Shown here: positions 1 to 6,965 of the stretch, one piece after another
Layout: each line of letters begins with the position of its first letter
Numbering within the stretch: position 1 is the stretch's first letter
Source: Clostridia bacterium
GTDB lineage: Bacteria; Bacillota; Peptococcia; DRI-13; SV3-B141
DNA: 49,664 bases
Assembly (NCBI GenBank): GCA_018433015.1
Contig: JAHDSB010000082.1
Coordinates: 1 to 49,664 of the forward strand
Reading direction: 5' to 3'
Program-made: the position numbers and the translations under genes
The notes under the pieces: generated by a model
The model's database searches: none
The model's input: the letters and a program-made list of their open reading frames with translations, nothing else
Told to the model about the DNA's origin: nothing

Positions 1-87
1 ATCGCTTTAGAAAGAATTACTAAGCTATTTGGGGCTATTTGTGTTTTTATAGAGAGAGATAAATTATTACGAAAATTTTTTATGTAA
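1..87 (+). CDS. C-terminal fragment of an upstream gene (unidentified)
   Basis: Frame 1 is open from the window edge to a TAA at 85-87 and gives 28 residues ending IERDKLLRKFFM. The segment is too short to assign to a family. It ends 7 nt before the GTG proposed for the next gene, so it may belong to the same agr-like operon, where a response regulator would be expected. That is inference only; the frame could also be fortuitous. Confidence 0.4.
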   Translation: MALERITKLFGAICVFIERDKLLRKFFM

Positions 88-94
88 GGATTGT

Positions 95-616
95 GTGTGT
101 GGGATGTGTGAATTTATGGATAAGATGCCATTTTTAGCCGTGCTACTACAGTCTTTTCCTGAAAGTATTCTTTTATTTTCCTTAGGCTGTGCAGTTTGGG
201 GGATGAAACTAAATTTCAAAAAAATAATACCTGCTGCTGCAATTTCTGCTCTTGTTTCTTGGGGTATAAGGGCTTTGCCCTTTCCCTTTGGTGTACATTC
301 ATTAATTGGTTTAATATTACTTACTATTTTATATTTATTTATCTTTAAGATGCCTGCAATTGAAGCAGTGGTTGCAACTTTTTTCTCTTTAGGTAGTTTA
401 TGCACTATAGAAGTAATAGCTCAACCACTTATTAATATCGTATTTAACATTGATAAATTTAGTGAATACTGGAATAGTACTTACCTTCGTATTGTTGCTT
501 TTATCCCCGTATTAGTATTAATGACCTTGCTACTTCTTATAATGAAAAAGTTTGATTTTAATATTAAAAAATTTATTAAAGGGGAATTACGGGGGATAAA
601 AAAACATGATATATAG
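95..616 (+). CDS. small polytopic membrane protein, possible receptor half of an AgrC-like sensor
   Basis: Encodes 173 residues with about five hydrophobic segments (roughly residues 15-35, 42-58, 68-86, 90-112 and 135-155) and a basic C-terminus. No family is recognised. The GTG at 95 lies 5 nt after AAGGA; in-frame ATGs at 104 and 116 are alternatives. It overlaps the following histidine kinase by 11 nt, so the two are translationally coupled. AgrC proteins carry a polytopic sensor fused to a GHKL kinase. Here the next gene has only about two membrane segments before its kinase domain, so this protein may supply the missing membrane sensor as a separate chain. That role is inferred from layout and topology, not from homology. 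Confidence 0.6.
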   Translation: MCGMCEFMDKMPFLAVLLQSFPESILLFSLGCAVWGMKLNFKKIIPAAAISALVSWGIRALPFPFGVHSLIGLILLTILYLFIFKMPAIEAVVATFFSLGSLCTIEVIAQPLINIVFNIDKFSEYWNSTYLRIVAFIPVLVLMTLLLLIMKKFDFNIKKFIKGELRGIKKHDI

Positions 617-1451
617 TACTAACAAGATTCTAATAGCATTATTAATGGGACAAATTTTTGTTATTGGTTATATTGCATTATTATTACAGCATCACAATGT
701 AATTAAGGGATATTACGTTTCTATAGTAGCAATATGTATTTCATTAAATTACGTGTTTAGTACATTAATTATGAGAAAGTTATTTCAGAATCAATATTTA
801 CAAAATACTGTAAAAGAAAAAGATTTAACGTTACAAAAAGCAGAAGGTTTGTTGAAGAATATTCGTATACAGCGTCATGATATCCTCAATCACATGCAAA
901 CTATTTATGCCTTAATGCAGATGGGAAAAGATGAACATGCTAAAAAATATATGAGCCAGTTATATTTAACTACGATCAATACTAATCAGATAGTTAGGTT
1001 GGATGATCCTGTAGTAGCTTCGTTCTTACAAAGTAAGCTGAACCAGGCTAATGTCAAAGGGATTGCTATGAATATTGAGGCCAATGCAAGTTTAAATAAA
1101 TGTCCCGTAAAACCTAATTTTTTAATTTGCATATTTGGAAATTTGCTGGATAATGCCTTTGATGTCCTGGATAAAGTGGCGGAAGAAGAGAAACTGATAG
1201 ATATAATTATTACTAAAGATGAGCTAAATTATATTATTAAAGTAGCTAATACGGGACCTTCAATTAGTTATGAAGTGATAGAAAACATGTTTACCTCGGG
1301 TTACTCTACTAAAGGTACCGGGCGTGGTTTTGGTTTAGCTCTGGTAAAAGAAACCGTTGATAATTATGGGGGAACGATTACAGTAGAGAAAAATCCCACT
1401 ACTTTTATTATTAAATTTCCTCAACTAACAGGTGAGCAAAATGATTCATAA
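606..1451 (+). CDS. GHKL sensor histidine kinase, AgrC/Spo0B-like
   Basis: 281 residues. Two hydrophobic segments (about 8-27 and 36-56) precede a coiled linker and a Spo0B-type dimerisation helix with His91 in RHDILNHMQ, the likely phosphoacceptor. A GHKL ATPase domain follows, with an N box (GNLLDNAFDV) and a G box (GRGFGLALVKE). Classical AgrC proteins are about 430 residues with six membrane helices, so this one is short on the membrane side. It overlaps the upstream membrane gene and slightly overlaps agrB downstream. It is expected to detect the peptide made from the downstream agrB-agrD pair and to phosphorylate a response regulator that is not visible in the window. Confidence 0.85.
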   Translation: MIYSTNKILIALLMGQIFVIGYIALLLQHHNVIKGYYVSIVAICISLNYVFSTLIMRKLFQNQYLQNTVKEKDLTLQKAEGLLKNIRIQRHDILNHMQTIYALMQMGKDEHAKKYMSQLYLTTINTNQIVRLDDPVVASFLQSKLNQANVKGIAMNIEANASLNKCPVKPNFLICIFGNLLDNAFDVLDKVAEEEKLIDIIITKDELNYIIKVANTGPSISYEVIENMFTSGYSTKGTGRGFGLALVKETVDNYGGTITVEKNPTTFIIKFPQLTGEQNDS

Positions 1452-2067
1452 TTTAGCAGTACGCTGTGCTGCATATATTGCAGCTAATCTTAGTATGGAA
1501 GTTAGCCAACAGGAAGTTGTAGCTTATGGCTTGGAAGTAATAATAGGAGGATTATTAAAACTTATTGCTTTAATAATTTTTTCCGTGTTTCTAGGTATAA
1601 TACCTCAGCTGTGGACAGCTTATATTGTTTTGGCTTTCTTTCGATTATCTGCAGGAGGGCCTCACTGTTCTACATACTATGGATGTATGATATGGACTAT
1701 TATTTCCCTGAGCTCCATTGGAGTTATAGCTAAATATATAACTGTAGATATTTTAGTACTTAATTTAATGTTCTATATAGCCATGATAATAGGGATAATT
1801 GAAGTTATTATTTTAGTACCTGCCGATACGGAAACTAAACCTATTACAAGGGCTGAAGATAGACGTAGAAATAAGTTATGGACATTGGCTGTATTTTTTG
1901 GTTATTTTTGTTTATGGCATGTTCTTGATTTGCCTAATAGTTTAAGGTTATCGGCTTGTTTGATCCTTTTGTTTCAACAATTTATGTTAACCCCTTGGGG
2001 ATATAAAATGATGGCCCAGCTGGATAAGCTTCTCATATTTAGGCCATTACGTGAAGAGGAGGTGTAG
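1441..2067 (+). CDS. agrB: AgrB-type accessory gene regulator peptidase
   Basis: Membrane cysteine endopeptidase of the AgrB family, about 208 residues. The catalytic pair is visible as His75 and Cys82 in RLSAGGPHCSTYYGC, matching the His-X6-Cys spacing of staphylococcal AgrB (His77/Cys84). Several hydrophobic segments surround it. ATG 1441 is preferred because AGGTGAGC lies just upstream; the in-frame GTG at 1432 lacks a ribosome site. The start overlaps the kinase gene by 11 nt. AgrB proteins remove the C-terminal tail of the AgrD precursor and cyclise it, and the AgrD-like gene begins 2 nt downstream. Confidence 0.93.
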   Translation: MIHNLAVRCAAYIAANLSMEVSQQEVVAYGLEVIIGGLLKLIALIIFSVFLGIIPQLWTAYIVLAFFRLSAGGPHCSTYYGCMIWTIISLSSIGVIAKYITVDILVLNLMFYIAMIIGIIEVIILVPADTETKPITRAEDRRRNKLWTLAVFFGYFCLWHVLDLPNSLRLSACLILLFQQFMLTPWGYKMMAQLDKLLIFRPLREEEV

Positions 2068-2069
2068 TT

Positions 2070-2192
2070 ATGAAAAGATTGTTGTTGGCTCTCACTGCTA
2101 ATGCAGCAGCATTAATTGCTTTCTTTGGTATTGGTGCAGCTAGCTGGATTACTAATTATGAACCAGAAATGCCTGAATCTTTAAAAAGATAG
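2070..2192 (+). CDS. agrD: AgrD-like cyclic-lactone autoinducer precursor
   Basis: A 40-codon ORF with an excellent ribosome site (GAGGAGGTG) immediately after agrB. It starts with an amphipathic, Ala/Leu-rich leader (MKRLLLALTANAAALIAFFG) and ends in an acidic tail, EPEMPESLKR. Aligned without gaps to S. aureus AgrD on the conserved E-x-E-x-P motif, Ser25 falls exactly where the thiolactone Cys lies, giving a predicted ring of S-W-I-T-N, possibly with Tyr30. Ser-based lactones are known for some staphylococcal AgrD peptides, so the product is predicted to be a lactone. The N-terminal processing site cannot be read from the sequence. Confidence 0.88.
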   Translation: MKRLLLALTANAAALIAFFGIGAASWITNYEPEMPESLKR

Positions 2193-2219
2193 GTTAAAGA
2201 GAAAGGATTTTTTTACCCT

Positions 2220-2253
2220 AAATAACCCATAATATTGAATTTATGGGTTATTT
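2220..2253 (+). terminator. terminator of the agr-like operon
   Basis: A perfect 13-bp stem (AAATAACCCATAA with TTATGGGTTATTT) and an 8-nt loop, 28 nt after agrD. The downstream T tract is weak. The hairpin separates the signalling operon from the riboflavin operon. Confidence 0.65.
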
Positions 2254-2282
2254 AACAAAGGAGAACTAACATTTCTAAACGG

Positions 2283-2311
2283 TTGCATATTTGGAGCTCT
2301 TGCTGTAGAAT
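2283..2311 (+). promoter_or_regulatory. sigma-A-type promoter for the riboflavin operon
   Basis: TTGCAT (-35) and TAGAAT (-10) are separated by exactly 17 nt. Transcription would begin near 2318, just ahead of the FMN riboswitch. Confidence 0.6.
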
Positions 2312-2343
2312 AGTTACAAATCATGCTACAACTGAATAATGAT

Positions 2344-2468
2344 TTCTTCGGGGTTTGGTGTAATTCCATACCGGCGGTGATCTGCAAGATTATGCAGTAG
2401 TCCGCGAGCCGTAAGGCAGGATTCGGTGAGATTCCGAAACCGACAGTTAAAGTCTGGAGGGGAGAAGA
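2344..2468 (+). ncRNA. FMN riboswitch (RFN element)
   Basis: The conserved RFN blocks are present in order: TTCGGGGTTTGGTG, CCGGCGGTGAT, AGCCGTAAGGCAGG, GATTCGGTGAGATTCCG and the closing CCGACAGTTAAAGTCTGGA region. RFN elements bind FMN and switch off riboflavin genes by transcription termination or by blocking translation. An intrinsic terminator follows and ribD is downstream, which fits the termination mechanism. Confidence 0.96.
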
Positions 2469-2503
2469 AATAATGTTTAATCTGTTTTAGGGTTAATACT
2501 ATT

Positions 2504-2541
2504 CCCGGAGGATATTTTTATCTTCCGGGTTTTTCTTTTTT
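2504..2541 (+). terminator. riboswitch-controlled terminator ahead of ribD
   Basis: An 11-bp stem (CCCGGAGGATA with TATCTTCCGGG, one G-U pair) is followed by TTTTTCTTTTTT. It lies between the aptamer and ribD and is expected to form when FMN is bound. Confidence 0.88.
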
Positions 2542-2592
2542 CCAGTTTGCTGGTTGATTCAAGTATTAGTGTTTGGCAAGGAGAGATTTGAT

Positions 2593-3693
2593 ATGGAAAA
2601 GGAATATATGAAGTTAGCTTTGTCATTAGCTCAAAAAGCTCAGGGCCGTACTAGTCCCAATCCTCTAGTAGGAGCGGTGATAGTAAATAATGGAGAAATA
2701 GTAGGGACCGGGTACCATCGCAAAGCTGGTACTCCCCATGCGGAAGTTCATGCTTTACGGGAAGCCCAAGATAAAGCCCAAGGTGCTGACCTCTATGTAA
2801 CTCTGGAACCTTGCAATCATCAGGGAAGGACTCCTCCTTGTACGGAAGCCCTAATTAAAGCTGGAATTAAACGGGTTTTTCTGGCCTTAAAAGATCCTAA
2901 TCCCTTGGTCCGGGGCCAAGGGATTGAAAGATTACGTCAGCAGGGGATAGAAGTACACATCGGTATCTTAGCCCAAGAAGCACAGAAACAGAACGAAGTA
3001 TATTTAAAATATATTCAAACTAAACTACCTTTTGTCGCTGTTAAAGCAGCTATGACTTTGGACGGAAAAATTGCAGCTCAAAAAGGAGTTCCTTTAGAGA
3101 TTACGGGAGCCCCAGCAATATCCCACAGCCATATGCTGCGCAATATTTATGATGCTATCTTGGTGGGGATAGGTACAGTGAAAGCCGATGATCCTCGCCT
3201 TACCTGCCGCCTTCCTAAGCAGGAGGGGAGGGACCCGGTACGTATTATCGTAGACAGCAAACTCTCTATTAGAGAAGAGGCGCAAGTATTGACGGTAGAC
3301 TCTTCTGCACCGACCCTTATTGCTGTTACTAATCAAGCACCGGAAAGTAAAATTAAGAGGCTGCAAGGCAAGGCAGAGGTGTTAGTAGTAAATGAAGGGA
3401 AACAAGTTGATTTACCAAGGATGATGGAAATCTTAGGCCAGCGGGGTATAACAAGTATCTTGGTAGAAGGAGGAAGCTTGATTAACGGAGCTTTTTTAAA
3501 AGAAAACTTAATTGATAAATATTATTTATATTTTGCACCCAAGATAATAGGGGGAGATCCGGGACCGGGTACTTTTGGAGGGGAAAAATCACCCCTAGCA
3601 GATAAAATTACAGAGCTGGTAGATATAGATTGGCAAAGTTTAGGTAAAGATCTGCTGTTAACTGGATATCCGCTTAGAAAGGAGGGAGACTAA
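2593..3693 (+). CDS. ribD: bifunctional riboflavin deaminase/reductase RibD
   Basis: Bifunctional diaminohydroxyphosphoribosylaminopyrimidine deaminase and 5-amino-6-(5-phosphoribosylamino)uracil reductase, steps two and three from GTP to riboflavin. The N-terminal zinc deaminase shows HAEVHAL and PCNHQGRTPPC; the C-terminal half is the RibD reductase (KAAMTLDGKIA, VEGGSLINGAF). ATG 2593 is chosen because AAGGAGAG lies 7 nt upstream, giving 366 residues, the usual size; the longer frame from TTG 2554 begins close to the terminator. It is the first gene of the rib operon and overlaps ribE by 1 nt (TAATG). Confidence 0.97.
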   Translation: MEKEYMKLALSLAQKAQGRTSPNPLVGAVIVNNGEIVGTGYHRKAGTPHAEVHALREAQDKAQGADLYVTLEPCNHQGRTPPCTEALIKAGIKRVFLALKDPNPLVRGQGIERLRQQGIEVHIGILAQEAQKQNEVYLKYIQTKLPFVAVKAAMTLDGKIAAQKGVPLEITGAPAISHSHMLRNIYDAILVGIGTVKADDPRLTCRLPKQEGRDPVRIIVDSKLSIREEAQVLTVDSSAPTLIAVTNQAPESKIKRLQGKAEVLVVNEGKQVDLPRMMEILGQRGITSILVEGGSLINGAFLKENLIDKYYLYFAPKIIGGDPGPGTFGGEKSPLADKITELVDIDWQSLGKDLLLTGYPLRKEGD

Positions 3694-4358
3694 TGTTTAC
3701 AGGAATTGTAGAAGATTTGGGACGAGTTAAATCCCTGGTAAAGGGAAAAAATTCAGCCCAACTCTCTCTTGTTTCTCCCCTTATTGTTTCCGATATAAAG
3801 CTAGGAGACAGTATAGCTGTTAATGGCGTCTGTCTTACTGTTACATCTTTCGATTATCAAAGTTTTACCGTAGATATAATGGCTGAAACCTTGGATAAGA
3901 CGAATTTGGGAGCACTAAAAAAAGAAGATAGAGTGAATTTGGAACGGGCCCTGCGCCTAAGCGATCGCTTGGGAGGCCATCTTGTTAGCGGACACGTGGA
4001 TGATTTGGGTACTATTACCGGCAAAGAAAAACAAGATATAGCCATAATAATTGAGGTTACTTTTAATCCTAGCTTAAATAAATATTTGGTTCCTAAAGGA
4101 TCAGTAGCCCTTGATGGTACAAGTTTAACAATCGTAGCTGTAGATAAAAATAAGTTTACAGTTTCCTTAATTCCTCACACTAGGGGTCAAACAACTTTAG
4201 GGTTCAAAGATGTTGGTGATAAAGTCAATTTAGAGATGGATATTATAAGTAAATACTTAGAAAAGTTAGGTACAGGCGATAACAATGGGACTGGATATGA
4301 GCTGGGGAACACAAGCAAAATAGACCGCTCATTTTTAGCGGAAAGAGGATTTATTTAG
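3693..4358 (+). CDS. ribE: riboflavin synthase alpha chain
   Basis: Catalyses dismutation of two 6,7-dimethyl-8-ribityllumazine molecules to riboflavin plus 5-amino-6-ribitylaminouracil, the last step of the pathway. It begins [10 protein letters not shown], the family signature, and contains the two lumazine-binding repeats (about residues 1-95 and 96-200; [13 protein letters not shown] and [13 protein letters not shown]). At 221 residues it is close to normal length. AAGGAGG lies at 3679-3685. The gene follows ribD directly, so the FMN riboswitch controls it too. Confidence 0.97.
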   Translation: MFTGIVEDLGRVKSLVKGKNSAQLSLVSPLIVSDIKLGDSIAVNGVCLTVTSFDYQSFTVDIMAETLDKTNLGALKKEDRVNLERALRLSDRLGGHLVSGHVDDLGTITGKEKQDIAIIIEVTFNPSLNKYLVPKGSVALDGTSLTIVAVDKNKFTVSLIPHTRGQTTLGFKDVGDKVNLEMDIISKYLEKLGTGDNNGTGYELGNTSKIDRSFLAERGFI

Positions 4359-4377
4359 GAGAAGGAGTGATTTAGTT

Positions 4378-5586
4378 ATGGAAGAGAAAACACTATTTAA
4401 TACCATAGAAGAGGCAGTAGAAGACATTAAACAGGGGAAGATGGTAATTGTAGTAGATGATGAAGACCGGGAAAATGAAGGGGATCTGGTTATTGCTGCC
4501 CAATTTGCTACTCCCGAAGCTGTTAACTTCATGGCTAAATATGGTAGGGGGCTAGTCTGCTTGCCCATCATTGGAAAAAGATTAGATGAATTAGATATTG
4601 CTCCCATGGTAATGAAAAATAGTGATAATTTAGGAACGGCTTTTACTGTATCCGTCGATGCCGGAGAGACCAAGACAGGCATATCTGCTTTCGAGAGGGC
4701 GGAGACTATTAAAAAAATATTACAACCTACCTGCAGTGCCCAAGAGTTAAGAAGGCCCGGGCATATCTTCCCTTTACGTTATATGGAAGGAGGCGTATTA
4801 AGGCGCAGTGGACATACAGAGGCTGCTGTAGATTTGGCCATATTGGCAGGACTTTATCCCGCCGGTGTAATTTGCGAGATAATGAATGAGGATGGAACGA
4901 TGGCCCGTGTGCCTCAATTAAAAGAATTTGCCCGTAATCATAAGTTGAAAATAATTACTATCGCAGATCTTATCGAATATAGAAGGAAAAAAGAAAAATT
5001 AATTAATAAAGAAACTATAGTTGATTTACCTACTAAATATGGGCATTTTAAAGTCCATGCTTATACCAGCATATTAGATAATGATGTCCATTTAGCACTA
5101 GTTAAAGGGGATGTTGCAGGGAGTGAACCCGTCTTGGTTCGTGTCCATTCCGAGTGTTTAACAGGGGATGCTTTAGGTTCCTTGCGCTGTGATTGTGGGG
5201 ATCAGTTAGCAAATGCCTTGTTAGCTATAGAAAAAGCAGGACGTGGGGTTTTGTTGTATATGCGCCAGGAAGGGCGGGGAATCGGACTATTAAATAAAAT
5301 TAAGGCTTATCATTTACAGGATCAAGGCCTGGATACCGTGCAAGCTAATGAGTCCTTAGGATTCCCTGCTGACTTAAGGGACTATGGCGTGGGAGCGCAA
5401 ATCTTAGTAGATTTAGGGATTAGAAATATAAGGCTTCTGACGAACAATCCCCGTAAAATAGCGGGCCTGCAAGGCTATGGGTTGACAGTAACAGAACGGG
5501 TACCTATTGAGATTTCCCCCGGTTCATATAATATTAAATATTTGCAAACCAAAAAAGAACGGTTAGGACATCTCTTAAACAAATAA
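4378..5586 (+). CDS. ribBA: bifunctional DHBP synthase / GTP cyclohydrolase II
   Basis: Provides both starting materials of riboflavin synthesis. The N-terminal half (about residues 1-205) is 3,4-dihydroxy-2-butanone-4-phosphate synthase, with the acidic [12 protein letters not shown] metal site and [13 protein letters not shown]. The C-terminal half is GTP cyclohydrolase II, with the zinc site [17 protein letters not shown] and RQEGRGIGL. The 402-residue length matches fused RibBA. An AGGAGAAGGAGTG region precedes the ATG. It lies between ribE and ribH in the usual Firmicute order. Confidence 0.97.
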   Translation: MEEKTLFNTIEEAVEDIKQGKMVIVVDDEDRENEGDLVIAAQFATPEAVNFMAKYGRGLVCLPIIGKRLDELDIAPMVMKNSDNLGTAFTVSVDAGETKTGISAFERAETIKKILQPTCSAQELRRPGHIFPLRYMEGGVLRRSGHTEAAVDLAILAGLYPAGVICEIMNEDGTMARVPQLKEFARNHKLKIITIADLIEYRRKKEKLINKETIVDLPTKYGHFKVHAYTSILDNDVHLALVKGDVAGSEPVLVRVHSECLTGDALGSLRCDCGDQLANALLAIEKAGRGVLLYMRQEGRGIGLLNKIKAYHLQDQGLDTVQANESLGFPADLRDYGVGAQILVDLGIRNIRLLTNNPRKIAGLQGYGLTVTERVPIEISPGSYNIKYLQTKKERLGHLLNK

Positions 5587-5617
5587 AAATTCTATTTAGA
5601 TAAAAGGAAGTGACTTA

Positions 5618-6085
5618 ATGAGTAAAGTGTATGAAGGGAATTTGGTAGGAGCCGATATTAGGGTAGGTATTGTAGTTAGCAGGTTTAATGAATTTATTAC
5701 TAGTAAGCTATTAAGCGGTGCCCTTGATGGGCTACAACGCCATGGTGTAGTGGAAAATAACATTGAGATAGCTTGGACACCGGGAGCTTATGAAATACCT
5801 TTGACAGCCAAAATGATGACTCAAAAGGGCTATGATGTAGTACTTTGCTTGGGGACGGTCATCAGAGGGGCTACACCTCATTTTGAGTATGTGTCGGCAG
5901 AAGTCGCCAAAGGTATTGCCCAAGTTAGCCTCTCCAGTGGTATTCCGGTAATTTTCGGTATTCTTACTACAGATAATATTGAACAGGCTATTGAAAGGGC
6001 AGGAACAAAAGCGGGCAATAAAGGATTTGAAGCTGCTATGGCGGGAATAGAAATGGTCAATCTTTTTAAAAATATTAAGGGATAA
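5618..6085 (+). CDS. ribH: 6,7-dimethyl-8-ribityllumazine synthase
   Basis: Condenses 5-amino-6-ribitylaminouracil with dihydroxybutanone phosphate to form the riboflavin synthase substrate. It is 155 residues, the normal size, with family motifs [41 protein letters not shown] and [12 protein letters not shown] (catalytic His in TPHFEYV). AAAGGAAG lies upstream. It is the last gene of the rib operon and is followed by a good terminator. Confidence 0.97.
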   Translation: MSKVYEGNLVGADIRVGIVVSRFNEFITSKLLSGALDGLQRHGVVENNIEIAWTPGAYEIPLTAKMMTQKGYDVVLCLGTVIRGATPHFEYVSAEVAKGIAQVSLSSGIPVIFGILTTDNIEQAIERAGTKAGNKGFEAAMAGIEMVNLFKNIKG

Positions 6086-6090
6086 TTAAC

Positions 6091-6124
6091 AAAAGCCGGG
6101 TTTAACTTAGCCTGGCTTTTTGTA
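6091..6124 (+). terminator. terminator of the rib operon
   Basis: A 10-bp stem (AAAAGCCGGG with CCTGGCTTTT, one G-U pair) and a 10-nt loop, running into a T tract just after ribH. Confidence 0.85.
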
Positions 6125-6244
6125 ATAAGTATATTAATAATATTTTCTTCTAATTATATTGGAACAAAATCATATGTGGGGCGTCTAGTAATATAGGAGT
6201 AGTATATTTTTAGCTGCTATGTTTGGTATAGGGATGGTGTGCGT

Positions 6245-6346
6245 ATGAATTATAAAACAAATATATTTGATATGGCATGTATAATCTTACTTATTTTCCT
6301 CATGCTTACTTTACCTATCTGGATAGATTATTTTATTAATATGTGA
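6245..6346 (+). CDS. putative 33-residue single-pass membrane peptide
   Basis: An ATG ORF giving a peptide with a hydrophobic core (ACIILLIFLMLTLPIWIDYF, about residues 11-30). The ribosome site is only moderate (AGGGATGG region). No family is recognised. It could be a real small membrane peptide or a chance ORF in an AT-rich spacer. Confidence 0.3.
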   Translation: MNYKTNIFDMACIILLIFLMLTLPIWIDYFINM

Positions 6347-6411
6347 GTAAAAAATAATTTTTTGCAAATCATAAAGTTAGGTTAAAAGTGCAGTAGATAG
6401 GTGTTTTAGCA

Positions 6412-6582
6412 ATACCGGATAAAATAAAGGAGTTAATAGAAAACATCGAGGTTCTGCGCAAAAAATTAGTGGAGATTGCCAGCGATAAAGGTATTGCCGA
6501 TGAAAAAGTTTTGCAGGCCAGTAGAAGGCTGGATGAGGAGCTGAATAAATATTATCATCTACTTAAAGAGAGAGAAAAATAG
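6412..6582 (+). CDS. Spo0E-like aspartyl-phosphatase, no canonical start codon
   Basis: The frame ending at TAG 6580-6582 encodes a short two-helix protein. It contains ENIEVLRKKLVEIASDKG and EKVLQASRRLDEELNKYY, which matches the Spo0E family: a short helix with LRxxL, a loop, then an SQELD-like motif (here SRRLD). Spo0E proteins dephosphorylate Spo0A-P and delay sporulation. After the in-frame TAG at 6394 there is no ATG, GTG or TTG before the conserved first helix. Candidates are ATA at 6412 (8 nt after AGGTG), 6424 or 6436. The gene either uses a rare start or has lost its start. A terminator follows 3 nt after the stop. Confidence 0.65.
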   Translation: MPDKIKELIENIEVLRKKLVEIASDKGIADEKVLQASRRLDEELNKYYHLLKEREK

Positions 6583-6585
6583 TAG

Positions 6586-6608
6586 AAGCCGTCAATCTGA
6601 CGGCTTTT
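6586..6608 (+). terminator. terminator after the Spo0E-like frame
   Basis: A 9-bp stem (AAGCCGTCA with TGACGGCTT), a 3-nt loop and TTTT. It begins 3 nt after the stop codon, which supports the Spo0E-like frame being or having been a real gene. Confidence 0.8.
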
Positions 6609-6649
6609 CAGTTATTATATAAGAAAATTATGGAAATAAGGACTGAATA

Positions 6650-6817
6650 CTAAGAACGTGTTGTTGGTCTAAAATTATCTAATACTCCTAATACTACATG
6701 AGCTAATCCGAAACCTGCTACCCCTGCTCCCAAGTTACCGCCTAATAGTGCACCAACCCCTGTTACTGCAGCACCTACACCCGTGACGATATAACTAGTT
6801 GTGTTTTTCTTATTCAT
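6650..6817 (-). CDS. 55-residue glycine-zipper hydrophobic peptide
   Basis: The ATG at 6815-6817 (minus strand) is preceded by AGGAGGTGA, one of the best ribosome sites in the window. The peptide starts MNKKNTTSY and continues as a glycine/alanine-rich hydrophobic stretch (about residues 10-47) containing TGVGAAVTGVGALLGGNLGA, then a basic tail FRPTTRS. The GxxxG spacing favours tightly packed membrane helices, as in some two-peptide bacteriocins, holin-like and membrane-associated peptides. No cleavable leader, immunity gene or transporter is adjacent. The function is unknown. Confidence 0.65.
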   Translation of the reverse strand: MNKKNTTSYIVTGVGAAVTGVGALLGGNLGAGVAGFGLAHVVLGVLDNFRPTTRS

Positions 6818-6965
6818 TTACTCACCTCCTACTGTTATTATTGCTTGGAAAAGTACTATTATGTAAACAGACACAATAAAAAAATATTCAAATAATATTA
6901 GATAATAGTATTTGGATATTTTATAATAATAATAATGTCGAATATATTATTAACAGGAGGGTTAT

